Shown piece by piece: positions 32,101 through 41,262 of a stretch of 41,953 nt of DNA. The position numbers and the translations under genes were made by a program. This DNA is from Thermoguttaceae bacterium. Lineage in GTDB: Bacteria; Planctomycetota; Planctomycetia; Pirellulales; Thermoguttaceae. The DNA is taken from assembly GCA_017939795.1 (NCBI GenBank), contig JAGBAA010000042.1:1-41953 (forward strand), in the 5' to 3' direction. The first letter of the stretch is position 1. Each line of letters starts with the position of its first letter. Below the pieces are notes generated by a model, which was given only the letters and a program-made list of their open reading frames with translations, had not been told where the DNA came from and did no database searches.

Positions 32101-35043
32101 TCATTTTGTCCCGCCGAGGATCCGGACGTCCTTCCTGCGGGATTCCGGCGAGACGTTCCATTCCACGAGTTTCCCGGCCTTGATGGTTCCTGAGACGACC
32201 GTGTTTTTCGGCGCGTGAAGTTTGAATTCCGCGTTCCAGTCCGATGGAAACGCCGGCAAAAGGAGGATCTGCTCGCCGTCCGTCTGCATGATGAGTCCCT
32301 GAAGCGCCGCCATCAGTACGGCACCATGGCACTGGTCCGGAGTCCAGCTGAACGGAGGTGCCCAGTACGCGGGGAAACGCTGATCTCGGCAGGTCCGTTT
32401 TGAACGGGTGATGAGGTACTCTTTCGCGCTTTCCGTCTCGCCAAGGTACGCCATGATGATGTCGTCGTACCGCCAGTCGTACGCACCGTGGTCCCAGCGT
32501 TTCTCAAGCGCATTTTTCGCATACGCCATGAGCTGTGCGTGATCTGCCGTCTGCGCTTTTTCGTTCTCCCAGGCCAGAATGTCTGCCGACGTCGTCTCTT
32601 TGGCGTCTTTTTTACCTCCAAAACGGAGCTGGAACGGGATCGGCGCATCTTCTTTACCGACGGCGGCAAGACGGAACGGGAAAACGCAGTAAAGCTCGCA
32701 CGTCTCGCAGTTATGCTTGCTCGCAAAAGTTCGAGCGGGAGCCAGACGTTTCGTCCCTTCCGGATCGACCCATGCAGGGATCGGCGGGATCCTGGCCAGA
32801 AGTGCTTTCCAGACCGCACGCTGTTCCGGTGTCGTGAACCGTTCCTCCAGAGCCAGCAGGCGGGGAAGGACCGCGTAAAGTCCCGCGATCTCCGTCATTG
32901 GATCCGAGCAGTCCCACCAAGTCTCAGCAACCTGAGACGGCGTCATGTCGAGCTTGCCCGTCTTCGGGTCCACGCGGTAGAAGGAACCGAAGAATTTCGT
33001 GATCTCATCCGCAAGCGGGATGGCTGTCTCGCGCAGAAATTGCTCATCCTGCGTAAATTCCCAGTAATCCAGAGCCATGAACGCAAGTTCCAGACCGCCG
33101 ACGAACTCCCATTTGTGCCACCGGCTGTTCTGGAGCGGATCGTCTTTTTCATTCCACGGCGTCGTACCGTAGGCTTCCGGAAAAACATCGCCCCAGAAGT
33201 AGAGGCATTCGGCAAAATACGCCCCTTCCGCATTGGGACCGAAGTACTTTTTCACGCGGTGCTTCATGAGCGGAAGAAGGGACGCGTACTGCTTCCAGAG
33301 CGGTTTCTGAAGGTCGAAATCCCCCGATGCATTCATCGTATAGTACGGAAGCCGGGTATTCTGCCACCAGTAGCCCGTTCCCCAGCGACGGTAATCTGCG
33401 TAGTCCGGGCGTCCCTCGGCGGGGATCGTAAAGAGTGATCCGTTGAATTTGATCGCGTAATTTCCGCGTCCTGCGCAAGCCTGAAGGTACCGCTGGAGCG
33501 TGTATCCGCGCGTGATGCGGAAAGCGTCAGAAACACGGGAAGTACTCTCAGGAAAAAATAGTTCCTGACCGTCGACCTTGACCTTGAAGAGGCCCTTTTG
33601 GTCAAATTCCAGCATCAGCTCAAACGCGCGGTCCGTCGGAAGCTGCTCGTCGAAAAAAATCGTTTCCTCGCCGCAAATGACGCGCAAACCTCCATTCGGA
33701 GTCACGTCGGCGAGAAAACCGTTCTGCCTGCCGCTCGTCAGTTTATCGAAAATACGCTGCCAGCAGGTCGGATCTTTCAGACGCAATTTTGCCCGCATCG
33801 TCCAGCCGTCGGCGACGTTCCATGAATCCGAACCGGGAATGCTCTGCGGAGAAAGATCCATCCTACTGAAGAGGGACTCCTCCGGAGTGCCGTCCTTTTT
33901 GTTTCGGAAAATTTCGACCGATTCGATCTGCCCCAGAAAACGATTTTTCCCATCCGAATCCACGCCGATCCGCAGATCATGCGCTGAGAGCGTCCAAAGC
34001 GGGTGATTTTGGGGCTTGGCCTCCTGCGCTTTCGCGGAGTTCGGAACCTCGGAGAGCAGGATCCAGCTTCGATTCTGGAAATCACGCCACCACTGTGCCG
34101 TTTGGGCGTACCGGGTCTCGAGCGGGATCTTTCGGGCGTCAGCGAGAATTTTCTGCGATTCGGCGATCCATTTCTCCTCCGTTGCCGGGTGGAGCGTCAG
34201 GACCGCGATCTCCACGGTATGCCGCGTACCGGAGGGGAACGTGAGCGTCTGTGCGTCGGTCTTTTTCGCTCCGTCCGCGTGGATCACCGCACCAAAAATG
34301 CGGTCTTTCAGCGGATTGACGCGCGGAAAATCGTCGCTTCCCTGGATCTTTGCCAGGCGATCGTACGCGGGAGTTTCCGAGCCATTGGCGTGGAACCAGC
34401 CGACCATACTTTCCGGAAGTACCGACGCTTCGACCACGGAATCCGGGCGGTACGTGACCGTTTCGCGGTACGGAAGGTCGCTGACTTCGTTCATCTTTAC
34501 CTGCCGGGTCTCCGTGCGCCAAAGCTGCTGAGTGACGGTCGGCGCGAGCGGTTTCTCGGAGTCGATCTCCGCAACGATGACCGGACGTTCTGAGTCGATC
34601 CAGACACGGATCTTCACCCGTTCTCCCGCAGATCCGTACTGCACGGACATCGTGCCGGTCCGCGTGTCGAGTTCCTGTCGAAAGTCGGTCTTCACGCACT
34701 CCGGGTTTGGCAGATCCGGCGCGATGCGGACTCCGCCGACTTTCAAGAGCCGGCCGAATTCATCCCATGCATCTGTCCGCGCGATGAAAAATTCCAACCG
34801 TCCGTCCGGCTCCGTCCACGCATTGACGCAGACTTCACCGTTTCCCAGCGGCATCGAATCGTTAAATCCGCGCCCTGGGGTTTCCCACACGACGCAGTAC
34901 GGATCCGCCTCGGCGAACAGTTCCGGTAAAGGATCCGAAAATTCCGCTGCATTCCCCGCGATCGAGCAGAACAAAAACAGGGCCAGACTGCAAAAATTCA
35001 AGCACAAAACCCCGATCTGGGACGAAATTTTAGAGTTCCGCAT
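32101..35043 (-). CDS. DUF5703 glycoside hydrolase-like protein with inserted LamG-like domain
   Basis: A 980-residue secreted protein with a signal peptide (up to about residue 32, SIAGNAAE). The N-terminal DUF5703 domain is recognisable from YCVVWETPGRGFNDSMPLGNGEVCVNAW and FFIARTDAWDEFGRLLKVGGV. The C-terminal half is a six-hairpin-type barrel (YLQACAGRGNYAIKFNGSLFTIP, AECLYFWGDVFPEAYG, WWDCSDPMTEIAGLYAVLPRLLALEERF) as in GH95/GH65-like enzymes. Between them, about residues 330-510, is a segment with LamG-like features (WTMRAKLRLKD, FELMLEFDQKGLFKVKVDGQELFF), interrupting the domain pair. It probably acts on extracellular glycans; specificity unknown. Start fixed by GAGGAG eight bases upstream and a promoter at 35114-35141. 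Confidence 0.82.
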   Translation of the reverse strand: MRNSKISSQIGVLCLNFCSLALFLFCSIAGNAAEFSDPLPELFAEADPYCVVWETPGRGFNDSMPLGNGEVCVNAWTEPDGRLEFFIARTDAWDEFGRLLKVGGVRIAPDLPNPECVKTDFRQELDTRTGTMSVQYGSAGERVKIRVWIDSERPVIVAEIDSEKPLAPTVTQQLWRTETRQVKMNEVSDLPYRETVTYRPDSVVEASVLPESMVGWFHANGSETPAYDRLAKIQGSDDFPRVNPLKDRIFGAVIHADGAKKTDAQTLTFPSGTRHTVEIAVLTLHPATEEKWIAESQKILADARKIPLETRYAQTAQWWRDFQNRSWILLSEVPNSAKAQEAKPQNHPLWTLSAHDLRIGVDSDGKNRFLGQIESVEIFRNKKDGTPEESLFSRMDLSPQSIPGSDSWNVADGWTMRAKLRLKDPTCWQRIFDKLTSGRQNGFLADVTPNGGLRVICGEETIFFDEQLPTDRAFELMLEFDQKGLFKVKVDGQELFFPESTSRVSDAFRITRGYTLQRYLQACAGRGNYAIKFNGSLFTIPAEGRPDYADYRRWGTGYWWQNTRLPYYTMNASGDFDLQKPLWKQYASLLPLMKHRVKKYFGPNAEGAYFAECLYFWGDVFPEAYGTTPWNEKDDPLQNSRWHKWEFVGGLELAFMALDYWEFTQDEQFLRETAIPLADEITKFFGSFYRVDPKTGKLDMTPSQVAETWWDCSDPMTEIAGLYAVLPRLLALEERFTTPEQRAVWKALLARIPPIPAWVDPEGTKRLAPARTFASKHNCETCELYCVFPFRLAAVGKEDAPIPFQLRFGGKKDAKETTSADILAWENEKAQTADHAQLMAYAKNALEKRWDHGAYDWRYDDIIMAYLGETESAKEYLITRSKRTCRDQRFPAYWAPPFSWTPDQCHGAVLMAALQGLIMQTDGEQILLLPAFPSDWNAEFKLHAPKNTVVSGTIKAGKLVEWNVSPESRRKDVRILGGTK

Positions 35044-35113
35044 CGAAAGTACTCCTCATTTTTCATATTCGGCAGGACGGACCGCGGTGCCGCGATCCTT
35101 TGATTTTTCGTCA

Positions 35114-35141
35114 ATTATACTGCGTTTCATCCAAAAGTCAA
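35114..35141 (-). promoter_or_regulatory. Promoter of the DUF5703 gene
   Basis: On the minus strand TTGACT (35136-35141), 16-bp spacer, TATAAT (35114-35119), about 70 bases before the ATG at 35043. Confidence 0.78.
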
Positions 35142-35217
35142 GCATGAAAACGCAGCTTTCCGGGAAAACATTCCGATTTGAATTTTCTCTCGGTTCTCCC
35201 GGCTTTCAGTTTTTCTG

Positions 35218-37617
35218 CTAAAAGATCCCCTTTTCAAATCCATACGAAAACGGCGTTTCCTGGATCCAGCCGCGGGTGAGGATGAGGCGGACGATTTTTT
35301 CGGTCTCTTCCGGAGTTTCGAGCGTGAAGTCCAGCCGAAGTTCCGAAAGTCCAGGGATCGGCGAAGCGTGAAGTCGGCGCGAAATATCCATCCGGTTTCC
35401 ATAGTACACGCGGCTGCCCGTCGTTTCAAGCGGGTTTTCGGAATCCGAATTGCGAGTCACGTAAACCGGGCGGCCGTCCTGATTCCAGAGACGCTGGAGC
35501 GGAACATCAAAGAGCGTCTTGCGCGTAAACATTCCGTAGAGGAAACCGAAGATCGGAAGGCCCACCTGCGGAAACTCTTCGTTTTGTGCGGCAAACAGCG
35601 CGAGTTTCCGAACCGTCGTTTCGGAAAGTTCCGGTGAAAGGAAGAACGTTTCACAGTGCGGGAACGCCTCATGGAAAAATCGAAGTGTCTCTGGATTCGC
35701 CGCATGAAACGTCCAGTCCAGCGCAAAACGGCGTTCCTGCCGAGAGTACTCGACCGCGTCGAAGAGCGAGCCGGCCAGCGGAGAAAACGGGAAATTCGAC
35801 TCCGGACGCACTTCCGAGCCGAAATGGACCGGCGGTTCAAGTCGGTAGATCTTTTCGATCCCCGCACGTCGGCACGCCTCCGCCTGCGCGAGCGTTTGGA
35901 CTGCCGCGGAAATGGTCGGCTTTCTCTCTAAAATCGTTTCCGGAAGCGGTTTCTGTGTCGGCCGTTCTTCACCGGAACCGTCTTTTTCCGAACGGCGAAG
36001 CAGAAAGACCGGAGTCCGTTTCATTCCCTCAATGATTTTCCGTTCCAGTTCTGCCGCCGCTTCCTGACGCAGCTGATTCAGAAGCGACCTCGGCACGAAT
36101 GCGTCTGGGGCGAAATCGAGTTCCGCCCGTTTTTCATCGAGCGAAAAAGGCGTTTCACCCAACCTGCTGAGTCCATCCAGAAGCGCGGCCTTTTCGGTCG
36201 GGTGCTTTTGCGAGACGGCAAGCGGCTCAATGGACCGGGAGACTGCGCGGAAGGTTTTTCCATGGACTTCCGCCGAAAATTCCACCTCCATCAGCTCGCC
36301 GACCCGGGCCGAAAGGCGTGCGGAGACCGGAGTACGCCGCCGTGTGCGTTTCATTTCGGACGCGATCTGCCGATCCAGCGCGTGGTCGAACGTCCGGTAA
36401 AGAAACCGCGCTTTGGACGGAACAGGCACTTCCAGCGTGACTTCAGCACCCTGCGGAGCCTCAGGAACCACCTCCCCCGTCTCGTCCAGCTGGATCTGCC
36501 CAACGTTCAGCCCGTCCAGTTTCTGAAGCTCCCGGTCGAGAAAAACGACGCCGTCGCCGTTGCGCAGGGGTTCCGTCAGCCGGATCTTCCGCTCCTGGAT
36601 CTCGCCGACCTTCACGCCCCAGGATGCCGAGAATGCCGCGTTGATGAAATTCGGATCATGCGCATGAAAGTACCCTTTCGAGTACCCGCGGTTGAAAAGA
36701 CGCGCGATCTCCGGTTTCGGCACAGAACGGACCGGAGCCTGAAGGACCTTCTCCTGAAGTGCTTCCAGTTGAGCCGAAGAGGCGGAATTCAGCGCGTCAA
36801 GAATTTCGCGATAGTATCGGACCGCCTGAAAAACGTACTCCGGCGACTTCATGCGTCCTTCGAGCTTCAAAATCTCTACCCCCATGACGGCCAGCCGCAG
36901 AAGTTCCGGAAACTCCTGCCATTGGTCGCACGACGAAAGAAAAAATCCCTCGCGGATCGCTTTTTGATTTCCTTCCGGCTCCATCAGGCGGTACTTCTGC
37001 CGGCAGGGCTGCGTGCACATTCCGCGGTTTCCGCTTCGGCCGCCGATGAAGCTGGAAAGAAAGCACTTTCCCGAACACGCAATACACAGCGCGCCAGACG
37101 CGAAGACCTCCAGTTCCGCAGAGACCGCATTCCGGATCGCCGCGATCTCGTCAAGATCCAGTTCCCGCGCAAGAACAAGACGCGAAAATCCCTGTGCCTC
37201 TGCCCACCGCGCCTCTTCCGGATTGGCGATGGAAAGCTGAGTCGACGCATGACGCGGCCAGTCGGGAAAATACTTCTTCAAAAACGCCGCGAACCCCGGA
37301 TCCTGCACGATGACCGCGTCCGTGCCTGCCGCGTAGAGCATTTCGAGAGACTCGCCGAGCGCTTCGAATTCCTCTTCCGCCATGATCGTGTTGAGCGTCA
37401 CGTTCACGGCCGTCCCAAAACGGTGCGCTTCGCCGACGGCATCGCAGTACTCCTGAACGGAAAAATTCTTCGCGAAACGCCGTGCTCCAAAACCCGCGAT
37501 CCCCATGTACACTTCGTCCGCGCCGGCCCGGATCGCCGCGTTCATGCTCTCCAGACTCCCCGCCGGGGCCATGATCTTCATGATTTTACCGCGTTTGTTC
37601 TGTTTTTCTCTTTCCAT
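35218..37617 (-). CDS. U32 peptidase family protein with DUF3656 (RlhA-like RNA hydroxylase candidate)
   Basis: A 799-residue protein. The N-terminal U32 barrel begins MAPAGSLESMNAAIRAGADEVYMGIAGFGAR and holds the family Cys cluster ALCIACSGKCFLSS and GNRGMCTQPCRQKY, which ligates an iron-sulfur cluster in relatives. The rest includes a DUF3656-like region (QLRQEAAAELERKI nearby) and a second barrel-like end. Relatives TrhP and RlhA hydroxylate tRNA or 23S rRNA using prephenate-derived chemistry; older annotations call them collagenase-like proteases. RlhA of E. coli is about 650 residues, so this one is longer. In-frame ATGs at 37581 and 37572 are alternative starts; no strong ribosome-binding site distinguishes them. 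Promoter at 37684-37712. Confidence 0.9.
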   Translation of the reverse strand: MEREKQNKRGKIMKIMAPAGSLESMNAAIRAGADEVYMGIAGFGARRFAKNFSVQEYCDAVGEAHRFGTAVNVTLNTIMAEEEFEALGESLEMLYAAGTDAVIVQDPGFAAFLKKYFPDWPRHASTQLSIANPEEARWAEAQGFSRLVLARELDLDEIAAIRNAVSAELEVFASGALCIACSGKCFLSSFIGGRSGNRGMCTQPCRQKYRLMEPEGNQKAIREGFFLSSCDQWQEFPELLRLAVMGVEILKLEGRMKSPEYVFQAVRYYREILDALNSASSAQLEALQEKVLQAPVRSVPKPEIARLFNRGYSKGYFHAHDPNFINAAFSASWGVKVGEIQERKIRLTEPLRNGDGVVFLDRELQKLDGLNVGQIQLDETGEVVPEAPQGAEVTLEVPVPSKARFLYRTFDHALDRQIASEMKRTRRRTPVSARLSARVGELMEVEFSAEVHGKTFRAVSRSIEPLAVSQKHPTEKAALLDGLSRLGETPFSLDEKRAELDFAPDAFVPRSLLNQLRQEAAAELERKIIEGMKRTPVFLLRRSEKDGSGEERPTQKPLPETILERKPTISAAVQTLAQAEACRRAGIEKIYRLEPPVHFGSEVRPESNFPFSPLAGSLFDAVEYSRQERRFALDWTFHAANPETLRFFHEAFPHCETFFLSPELSETTVRKLALFAAQNEEFPQVGLPIFGFLYGMFTRKTLFDVPLQRLWNQDGRPVYVTRNSDSENPLETTGSRVYYGNRMDISRRLHASPIPGLSELRLDFTLETPEETEKIVRLILTRGWIQETPFSYGFEKGIF

Positions 37618-37683
37618 GCTCTTTTTTCAAGTTCGTTTATTTAGGGAGCTGCACTGCTCGCGAAATTGCTGAAATCATCGGCC

Positions 37684-37712
37684 ATTTTACCATCTGCGCC
37701 CTGAAAAGTCAA
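37684..37712 (-). promoter_or_regulatory. Promoter of the U32 family gene
   Basis: On the minus strand TTGACT (37707-37712), 17-bp spacer, TAAAAT (37684-37689), about 70 bases before the ATG at 37617. Confidence 0.72.
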
Positions 37713-37848
37713 GCCCCGCACGAAGCAGGAAACGGAAATTTGAAGGGAAACAGAAAAAAAGCGGAAAAGAACGGATTCCGCACAGAAACGTCAGAGGAAA
37801 GTTTCGTCTCGGCGAGCTTTGCGGAAACTCCACGCCCAGGCGTAAAGA

Positions 37849-37910
37849 GAGACCCGCACTGATTCTGAATTTCGCGTGAATTCCTTTTCGCGCAGTGGCG
37901 TAAAGGTCTC
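37849..37910. repeat. Imperfect inverted repeat in the gap after the DUF1559 membrane protein gene
   Basis: The 37618-37963 gap holds the U32 promoter and this structure. GAGACC (37849-37854) and CACTG (37857-37861) pair with CAGTG (37893-37897) and GGTCTC (37905-37910). GGCGTAAAG also occurs twice as a direct repeat. No gene is visible. It may be a 3' hairpin of the upstream (minus-strand) transcript. Confidence 0.35.
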
Positions 37911-37963
37911 GCAGAGAACTCAGGGAAATGAAAGCTCATGTTTTCACGTTTGGCGTTTCACGT

Positions 37964-38932
37964 TCAGCGGAGGCCGAGACGTTCTTCAAGTTCCTTGCGG
38001 TTCAGGACAAGAATGCCGTTTTCCCACGTTTCCAAAACGACGATGAAACGCTTTCGATAGTACGCGCGGAAACCTTTCGAGGCGTCCAGACCGTTTTTCT
38101 TCACGTCTTCCATCGAAATGTCATGCTCCGGGTCCATCCAGCATCCGGGAACCGAGTCCGAGAGGAGGATCCGCGGTGCGCTCCCATTTTTTTGAAGATC
38201 CTTGACGGATGCGGACTCGCCGTTTTCCGGGAAAAGCTCGTCCGGGCCGGTCACGACACAATACGAGGTCTCCGACAGCTTGGGCTGCGTCTCCAAACCA
38301 TCCGCATGCTGCATTCCGTTTGTCCGGAAAAACGGGCTCTGAAAAGGAGACGGCATCTGGTCATGAAACTGCCGGTTCCACGCACTGTCCCACGGTTCGG
38401 TGAGCCGGATCTTTTCGTAGAGATCCTTCTGTTCCATGTACGGCAGAATGTGCACGCGCCACGAGTGTGGGTAAATGCCGTTTTCATCCGGTCCGTTTCC
38501 CGTTCGGTGCGGGGGAAGCTGACCATCGTGTGCTTCTGCGTAATACAAAAGCGCAAGCTGAAGCTGCCTCAGATCATTCGAGTGCTGCCTATCGTAAGCC
38601 GGTCCGCGGGAAAATGAAAAAGCGGGAAGCAGAAAACCGAGCAGAAGGATCGTTGAGAAAAAAGCCTTCCCGATCCCGCTCAACAAAAGAGACCGATTCG
38701 GCCGAAAACAGGCGGCGAAGAGCTGAAAAAAAGAGAAAAGTACCGACGCTAAGAGGGATGCCGCTGCAAGAAGAAGCATTCCGAGCAGGAGCTCCGAATT
38801 AAAAAAACGGTCCCCAAATGTGTCGCCCAGCAGAAAAATGAGCAGCGCGTTCACGAACATGGAAATGAAGCAATAGTTTGCCGATCTCGCCATGAAACGT
38901 GCCGTGAACGTCGGTTTTTGAGTCTTTTTCAT
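37964..38932 (-). CDS. DUF1559-like membrane protein
   Basis: A 322-residue protein with about three hydrophobic helices in the first ~110 residues (ANYCFISMFVNALLIFLLG, LLLGMLLLAAASLLASVLFSF, FFSTILLLGFLLPAFSF). A DUF1559-type extracytoplasmic part follows: RQHSNDLRQLQLALLYYAEAHDGQLPPHR, SWRVHILPYMEQKDLYEKIRLTEPWDS and SYCVVTGPDELFPE. Unlike the protein at 7416-8429 it has no prepilin signal, and I do not see H-X9-DG. Planctomycetes have many such proteins of unknown function at the envelope. A GAGAAAAAGAAG stretch precedes the ATG. The DUF1080 gene lies upstream in the same direction. Confidence 0.82.
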   Translation of the reverse strand: MKKTQKPTFTARFMARSANYCFISMFVNALLIFLLGDTFGDRFFNSELLLGMLLLAAASLLASVLFSFFQLFAACFRPNRSLLLSGIGKAFFSTILLLGFLLPAFSFSRGPAYDRQHSNDLRQLQLALLYYAEAHDGQLPPHRTGNGPDENGIYPHSWRVHILPYMEQKDLYEKIRLTEPWDSAWNRQFHDQMPSPFQSPFFRTNGMQHADGLETQPKLSETSYCVVTGPDELFPENGESASVKDLQKNGSAPRILLSDSVPGCWMDPEHDISMEDVKKNGLDASKGFRAYYRKRFIVVLETWENGILVLNRKELEERLGLR

Positions 38933-39024
38933 CTTCTTTTTCTCTAAACACAGTGAAAAACAGGAATTTCGGCGAAAGGTCTCGCGTACGGTTCGCGTCT
39001 GCGCATCGTGACGTGACGCAATGC

Positions 39025-39055
39025 GAGGGAAACCATTTTGGAAACAGTTTCCCTC
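39025..39055. repeat. Hairpin between the DUF1080 and DUF1559 membrane protein genes
   Basis: GAGGGAAAC (39025-39033) pairs perfectly with GTTTCCCTC (39047-39055) over a 13-base loop. In the minus direction no T-run follows, so it may be a weak terminator or an mRNA 3' end structure. Confidence 0.45.
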
Positions 39056-39104
39056 ACAGATTTTTGCGCCAAAAACTTTTTGATGTTTTGAGCTTTGGAA
39101 TGTC

Positions 39105-39761
39105 TTATTCAGCGTCGCGGATCTGAATGTTGCGGAAATAGATGAACGACTGGCCGTGCTTGCCCTGGAAGCCGATGGAGCCTTTCGTCGGAATTTCAGC
39201 GAACGGTTTCGGAAGCCACGGCGGAATGACGGTGCCGTCCGGGTTCGTTTTCCCGCTGGTCCATTTTGTCATGTCCATGTCGGTGACTTTTTCGCCGTTG
39301 ACCGTGACCTGGATATTGCGGCCTTTGCAGACGATGTGCATCGTGTTCCACTCACCCGGTTTCTTCACGACCAGCTTGCTCGGAGCAAGGTGACCGTAGA
39401 TCGCGCCGCAGTTCTGGTGGACCGGTTTCGCGCCGTCGGCGATCGATTTGGAGTCGTCCTGGATCTGGATCTCAACGGAATTCGGGATCCAGTTCTGAAT
39501 GTCGGTGCAGTAGACCACGACGCCGGAGTTCGTTCCATTGTCGTTCTTGAACTCAAGCGAAAGCTCGAAATTTTCGTAGTCGCCGACCGACCAGATGGCC
39601 GAGTCCTGCGTCGCGCTCAAAACGCCTTCCGCATCGACGCTCCAGATGCCCGGAGTGAATTTTGCGTTCGAGAGATCCGCGTTGAAAAGCGGTTTCCATT
39701 CCCCAGCGTGGGAAACTGCGGAGACTGCGAGGATGGCGAGGGTAAGGAAAAAACGTTTCAT
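39105..39761 (-). CDS. Secreted DUF1080 (3-keto-disaccharide hydrolase-like) protein
   Basis: A 218-residue protein with a signal peptide (MKRFFLTLAILAVSAVSHAG). The mature part is a concanavalin-like beta-sandwich of the DUF1080 family: EWKPLFNADLSN, FELSLEFKNDNGTNSGVVVYC, GEWNTMHIVCKGRNIQVTVNGEKVTD and GSIGFQGKHGQSFIYFRNIQIRD. Family members cleave 3-keto-glycosides or serve as carbohydrate-binding modules; they are greatly expanded in planctomycetes. AAAGGAAA about eight bases before the ATG at 39761 sets the start; the frame extends to 39788. Its own promoter is at 39839-39866. Confidence 0.93.
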   Translation of the reverse strand: MKRFFLTLAILAVSAVSHAGEWKPLFNADLSNAKFTPGIWSVDAEGVLSATQDSAIWSVGDYENFELSLEFKNDNGTNSGVVVYCTDIQNWIPNSVEIQIQDDSKSIADGAKPVHQNCGAIYGHLAPSKLVVKKPGEWNTMHIVCKGRNIQVTVNGEKVTDMDMTKWTSGKTNPDGTVIPPWLPKPFAEIPTKGSIGFQGKHGQSFIYFRNIQIRDAE

Positions 39762-39838
39762 GATCCGTTTCCTTTCTGTAAGGTCCAATTGGATTGAAAA
39801 TTTTTCGGCCGAGACCGTAAAATGAAGACTTTACGTTA

Positions 39839-39866
39839 ATTATACAAAATTTTCAACTTTCCGCAA
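39839..39866 (-). promoter_or_regulatory. Promoter of the DUF1080 gene
   Basis: On the minus strand TTGCGG (39861-39866), 16-bp spacer, TATAAT (39839-39844). Confidence 0.62.
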
Positions 39867-39911
39867 GAGGGAAAAGCACGTTTTTTCGTATTTCTCGTTT
39901 CATGTATACAC

Positions 39912-39948
39912 AAAAAACACTGCATCCCCGAATCAGGGGAAACAGTGT
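39912..39948 (-). terminator. Terminator of the small basic protein gene
   Basis: In the minus direction ACACTG, then TCCCC, pair with GGGGA and CAGTGT, followed by TTTTTG. It starts about 33 bases after the stop codon. Confidence 0.8.
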
Positions 39949-39980
39949 CTCCGTGTGTGTCGTCTCTGAAAGTCCGTAAA

Positions 39981-40154
39981 TTACAGACCCAGATTTTCGA
40001 TGTGCTGTTCGCTGCCGATGGTCAGCTTGCGCAGTTTGGCGATCGCATCATCTTTCGTGAGCGTTCCTTTTTCGACGCGGGCGGCGTACTGAGCGACCTT
40101 GACCTTGCGATGACGGCGACGTTTGATTTCCTTTGCACGTTCGTTACTGGGCAC
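39981..40154 (-). CDS. Small basic protein of 57 residues (DUF6800-like), GTG start
   Basis: A short gene reading (M)PSNERAKEIKRRRHRKVKV and ending GSEQHIENLGL. The N-terminal half is strongly Arg/Lys-rich, the C-terminal half is a short helical stretch with LTKDDAIAKLRKL. It resembles the small planctomycete family DUF6800; function unknown, though the charge suggests RNA or ribosome binding. The gene is well supported despite its size: GGAGG seven bases before the GTG at 40154, a promoter at 40227-40254 with about 70 bases of leader, and a strong terminator immediately downstream. It is therefore a stand-alone transcription unit. Confidence 0.85.
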   Translation of the reverse strand: MPSNERAKEIKRRRHRKVKVAQYAARVEKGTLTKDDAIAKLRKLTIGSEQHIENLGL

Positions 40155-40226
40155 GGGAATACCTCCAAAGTAAAAATTGAGTGTATTGTTGATGAAATGA
40201 ATCTTATCGATTTAATTTTAACGCTT

Positions 40227-40254
40227 ATTTTACCCGAAAAAATTTTTTCGTCAA
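40227..40254 (-). promoter_or_regulatory. Promoter of the small basic protein gene
   Basis: On the minus strand TTGACG (40249-40254), 16-bp spacer, TAAAAT (40227-40232). Confidence 0.7.
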
Positions 40255-40340
40255 TGGGGGACCTGCATATTTTGTCGAAAAAAATCGAATATACCGAAAA
40301 CGCAAATTGCCCATTTTCTACACTTGACGCATTTTCATGC

Positions 40341-41189
40341 TCACATGCAGAATTCCATGACTCGGGTCAGCACATCGTAGCCTTCCAGGCCCAGACAGTC
40401 GCGCAGACAGACCAGCGCGTCATGGTCTTCCGGAAGGATCTCGTAGTTCCGGCGGACGGAACCGATGCAGTAATCCATCCCCAGCGGGTTGGTGAGCGTC
40501 AGGAACGCACTTTCCAGCGGCGTCTTCACCAATTCGCCGTTAGCGCGGCGCGGCGGGAGCATGACCGTGAAGTTGCTCAGACCGACGGACGCATGGAAAC
40601 CCGCGAATTCCGGATCCGCGTGCATCTTCTGCATCGTCTGGTAGAGACGCTTGAAATTGTCTTCCGTGTCCGTTCCGATCGGCGCGACGCCCGGGTCGAA
40701 GATGCAGTCTGTCGTCGGGATCCCCGCCTCATGCGCTTTCCGAAGCATGAACTGGGCCGCGTCGAAAGTCTCCTCGACCGTATGGCACGCAATGTCTTCG
40801 CCGTTCATGCGGTGCTCGGTAATGAGCAGGATCGGACGGAACGGGCAGATCTTGAACAGATCGAACATCTCGGTCCGCAGAGGTGAGATCGAGTTGAGGA
40901 TCGGCATCCCGCGCGAGGGATCGTAGACCTTCAGCGCAGCTTCTGCCATCTCCGGGTCCGGCGTGTCGATGGAAAGCGGAAGATCGACGGCGTCCTGGAC
41001 CATCTTCACGACTTCCACGAGGAAATCCGCGCCGCGGGTACCGACATTTACGTCGATGTACGCGGATCTTTCCGCCTGGAACTGTGCTAAAGCACGGATC
41101 CCGTCCATGTCGCCGGCCTCAAAAAGTGCGTGAGTGGACGGAACGGAATCGTTGATCGATTCGCCGATGAGCGAGAAATTCGGGATCAT
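40341..41189 (-). CDS. Pterin-binding methyltetrahydrofolate-type methyltransferase domain protein
   Basis: A 282-residue protein with the pterin-binding TIM barrel of dihydropteroate synthase and methyl-H4folate:corrinoid methyltransferases. Visible motifs are the N-terminal FSLIGESIND, AYIDVNVGTRG, LPLSIDTPDPEMAEAALKVYD, ILNSISPLR and DCIFDPGVAPIG. In anaerobes such proteins (MtgA/AcsE-like) move a methyl group between tetrahydrofolate and a corrinoid protein. No corrinoid protein or reactivase gene is nearby, so the partner is elsewhere. GGGAGG six bases before the ATG sets the start. Confidence 0.85.
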   Translation of the reverse strand: MIPNFSLIGESINDSVPSTHALFEAGDMDGIRALAQFQAERSAYIDVNVGTRGADFLVEVVKMVQDAVDLPLSIDTPDPEMAEAALKVYDPSRGMPILNSISPLRTEMFDLFKICPFRPILLITEHRMNGEDIACHTVEETFDAAQFMLRKAHEAGIPTTDCIFDPGVAPIGTDTEDNFKRLYQTMQKMHADPEFAGFHASVGLSNFTVMLPPRRANGELVKTPLESAFLTLTNPLGMDYCIGSVRRNYEILPEDHDALVCLRDCLGLEGYDVLTRVMEFCM

Positions 41190-41262
41190 GTGAGCCTCCC
41201 TCTCCCGGAAAACCTGCCGGGCCGGTAAAACTAAAAAAGGAAAAAGGTAAAACTGACTCTAT

